Position numbers and translations under genes: made by a program
Shown: piece by piece, positions 62,181 to 64,000 of the stretch
Position numbering within the stretch: position 1 is the first letter of the stretch
How the letters are laid out: each line of letters begins with the position of its first letter
Notes under the pieces: model-generated
Database searches by the model: none
Told to the model about the DNA's origin: nothing
What the model saw: only the letters and a program-made list of their open reading frames with translations
Source of the DNA: Delftia tsuruhatensis NBRC 16741
Lineage (GTDB): Bacteria > Pseudomonadota > Gammaproteobacteria > Burkholderiales > Burkholderiaceae_C
Reading direction: 5' to 3'
Length of the DNA: 64,000 nt
NCBI RefSeq assembly: GCF_001571325.1
Contig: NZ_BCTO01000023.1
Location: 1-64,000 of the forward strand

Positions 62181-62315
62181 AGCCGCCTTTGCCGCGCATC
62201 AACCCTCAGCCCGGCCGGGTCAACCCCCGCTGGGCCGGCCCCCTTGGGGCGGGGCGATGCCGCTTGGCTGTATTCTTGGCGCTTGCCTTCACGCAGCCTT
62301 GCGGCCGTCCCCAAC

Positions 62316-63290
62316 ATGCATTTGTCCAGACGCGAATTCCTCGGCGCCGGCGTGGCCGCCGCCTGTGCCTCGCTGGTCGGTTGTGCGGCCTCGGCGCCCG
62401 TGTCGGGCAGTTTCCTGCAGCCGTGGCGCAGCCATCTGGAGATGCCGCGCGACCAATGGCGCCAGCGCCTGGCCGCCACCCAGGCGCTGGGCTGCCGCGA
62501 GCTGTTCGTGCAATGGAGCGGCCTGCTGGGCGATACCGAGGCGGACAGCTGGATGCTGGCCGACGCGCAGATCGCCGACCTGCTGGACATCTGCACCGAA
62601 CTGGGCATGGGCGTGCACCTGGGCCTGCCCTATGACGAGCGCTGGTGGAAGCAGATCAGCCTTGACAACGCCGCAGGCCCTGCGCCCTACCTGGTGCATA
62701 TCGCCGAGCTGGGCGCCAGCCACATGTACGCCAGCACCTGGCCGCGCCATGCGGCCTTTCGCGGCTGGTACATCCCCTACGAGCTGGAGCAGTACCACTG
62801 GGCCGCGCCCGAGCGCATCGAGCTGCTGGTGAGCGCGCTGCAACCGCTGGCCCAGGCGGCAGCGGCCACATCCGGCCAGGTGCCCGGCATCTCCACCTAT
62901 TTCAGCCAGCTGCAGACCCTGGGCAGCCTGCCCACGCTGTGGAGCATCCTGCTGGACCGCGTGTCCCTGCGCCCCATGGTGCAGGACGGCGTGGGCGTGG
63001 CGGGCCTGGGCAACTACGAGGCGCTGGCGCCGCTGCAGCAGATGCTGCTCGAGCGCAGGGCGCCGTTCGATCTCATCGTGGAGCTGTTCGAGCAACTGCC
63101 GCCCGCGCGGCCCGATGGCTCGGACTTCCAGGCGCGCACGGCCAGCTTCGAGCGCGTGCGTCGCCAATGGGACGTGGCCCGCGACTACGGCGCCCAGCGC
63201 GTCGTTGCCTTCGCCATCGATCCCTGGGTGCTGAACGACACGCCCGAAGCCCGGCAACTGCTGCGCGGGTGGAAATCCGCCGCGCGCTGA
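62316..63290 (+). CDS. Tat-exported lipoprotein, DUF4434-like
   Basis: 324 aa from ATG 62316 (MHLSRREFLGAGVAAACASLVGCAAS in parts: SRREFL Tat motif, then a lipobox LVGC). The mature part looks like a TIM-barrel hydrolase of the DUF4434 type (WRQRLAATQALGCRELFVQWSG, MGVHLGLPYDERWWK, FRGWYIPYELEQYHW). DUF4434 proteins resemble glycosidases; activity is unproven. Single gene, flanked by the porin and the acyl-CoA dehydrogenase. Confidence 0.72.
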   Translation: MHLSRREFLGAGVAAACASLVGCAASAPVSGSFLQPWRSHLEMPRDQWRQRLAATQALGCRELFVQWSGLLGDTEADSWMLADAQIADLLDICTELGMGVHLGLPYDERWWKQISLDNAAGPAPYLVHIAELGASHMYASTWPRHAAFRGWYIPYELEQYHWAAPERIELLVSALQPLAQAAAATSGQVPGISTYFSQLQTLGSLPTLWSILLDRVSLRPMVQDGVGVAGLGNYEALAPLQQMLLERRAPFDLIVELFEQLPPARPDGSDFQARTASFERVRRQWDVARDYGAQRVVAFAIDPWVLNDTPEARQLLRGWKSAAR

Positions 63291-63306
63291 GCGGCAGGCG
63301 GCCGGG

Positions 63307-64000
63307 TCAGAAGCGCTTGGCGATGATCTCTCGCAGGATCTCGCTGCTTCCGCCGAAGATGCGCAGTGCCCTTGCATCGGCCCAGGCACGGCCGATGCCG
63401 TATTCCGCCATGTAGCCGTAGCCGCCGTGCAGCTGCAGCAGCTCGTCCAGCACCTGGCCCTGCAGCTCGGTGGCGTTGAGCTTGGCCATGGCGGCGGTGA
63501 CGGAGTCCAGCGAGCCTTCCATGTGCTGGGCCAGGCAGTCGTCCAGGAAGACGCGCAGCATGGTGGTCCTGGCCAGGGCGTCGGCGAACTTGAAGCGGGT
63601 GTTCTGGTAGTCGAGCACGCGGCGCCCGAAGACCTTGCGGTTGCGCACGAACTCGGCAGCCTCGTCCAGCATGCCTTCGGTGGAGGCCGCCGCACGCAGC
63701 GCGATCGCCAGCCGCTCCTGCGCCAGCTCCTGGGTCACATGCTCGAAGGCTGCGTTCTCGCGCCCCAGCAGGTGGTCGGCCGGCAGGTGCAGCTCGTCGA
63801 AGAACAGCTCGCAGGTGTCCTGGCTGTGCTGGCCTATCTTGCGCAGCGCCGGGCCCTTGCCCAGGCCCTTCATGCCTTCTTCCACCACGAACAGCGACAG
63901 GCCGCGCGCGCCCAGGTCGGGCTCGGTGCTGGCCAGCACCACCATCAGGCCGGCGTTGACGCCGTTGGTGATGAAGGTCTTCTGGCCGTTGAGCACGTAG
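63307..64000 (-). CDS. acyl-CoA dehydrogenase, N-terminus cut by window edge
   Basis: About 230 codons of the C-terminal two thirds are visible. The frame continues past 64000. Family motifs: NGQKTFITNG (FAD site), EERLAIALRAAA-like LAQERLAIALRA, LDYQNTRFKFAD, LQLHGGYGYMAEY and the C-terminal RIFGGSSEILREIIA. The catalytic glutamate of medium-chain types is not obvious near the end (GYGYMAEYGIGRAW), consistent with one of several subclasses. It oxidises an acyl-CoA with electron transfer flavoprotein as acceptor. Confidence 0.9.
   Translation of the reverse strand, partial: YVLNGQKTFITNGVNAGLMVVLASTEPDLGARGLSLFVVEEGMKGLGKGPALRKIGQHSQDTCELFFDELHLPADHLLGRENAAFEHVTQELAQERLAIALRAAASTEGMLDEAAEFVRNRKVFGRRVLDYQNTRFKFADALARTTMLRVFLDDCLAQHMEGSLDSVTAAMAKLNATELQGQVLDELLQLHGGYGYMAEYGIGRAWADARALRIFGGSSEILREIIAKRF

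Overview
The window is a GC-rich betaproteobacterial chromosome segment (Burkholderiales, most likely Comamonadaceae and Delftia/Comamonas-like, judged from a DUF1631 protein, Gram-negative porins, a P1/DmpA-type peptidase and uniformly high-GC codon use). A strikingly AT-rich foreign element of about 19 kb (3094-22031) interrupts it. Taxonomy and several functions are inferred from family recognition alone; no database search was possible.

Left flank (1-3058): a membrane diguanylate cyclase running off the window edge, a decayed IS3-family (IS2-like) transposase and a frameshifted, truncated P4-type integrase. These are relics of earlier insertions at the same tRNA-Arg locus.

AT-rich element (3094-22031): it is inserted in the anticodon loop of a tRNA-Arg(UCU) gene, with an 18-bp attL/attR (17/18 identical). 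The host tRNA is left split into two non-functional halves about 19 kb apart. The element carries its own complete tRNA-Arg(UCU) just inside its right end, so each state (occupied or empty) has one working copy. The element encodes a tyrosine integrase, a relaxosome operon (ribbon-helix-helix protein, 50-aa acidic protein, VirD4/TrwB-type coupling protein, short MobF relaxase), a possible excisionase and a 5-gene leftward block of unknowns headed by a helix-turn-helix protein. It has no complete conjugation machine. What it does carry is a DotA/TraY homologue and an IcmV/TraX-like protein, two inner-membrane parts of IncI/Dot-Icm type IV systems, plus two secreted proteins and two micro membrane proteins. 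My reading is an integrative mobilizable element that borrows a helper's IncI-type apparatus while substituting its own TraY/TraX parts. TraY is the entry-exclusion target in IncI plasmids. The element's non-coding DNA is also rich: near-identical hairpin terminators, duplicated promoter/terminator modules, a 35-bp promoter box shared by divergent genes, a repeat pair with an inverted 44-bp segment, and two facing consensus promoters with terminators that predict two overlapping antisense small RNAs.

Right flank (22054-64000) is ordinary host chromosome. It runs through an M14 peptidase-like lipoprotein, RhlE helicase, EttA, DUF1631, an FAD monooxygenase and a P1 peptidase. A copper/heavy-metal region follows (CusF-like, DUF411, cupredoxin, multicopper oxidase, CusC-like outer-membrane factor, small periplasmic proteins, DUF3703, P1B-ATPase with divergent CadR). 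Next come an MCE lipid-transport operon without its ATPase, a porin, a response regulator plus hybrid sensor kinase beside the C4-dicarboxylate carrier DctA, and an inositol/sugar cluster. That cluster has an RpiR regulator, two Gfo/Idh oxidoreductases, three TIM-barrel isomerases and a three-part ABC importer. Next to it lies a deletion scar fusing the first codons of iolD to the last 50 codons of iolE. The window ends with a porin, a Tat-exported lipoprotein and a partial acyl-CoA dehydrogenase.
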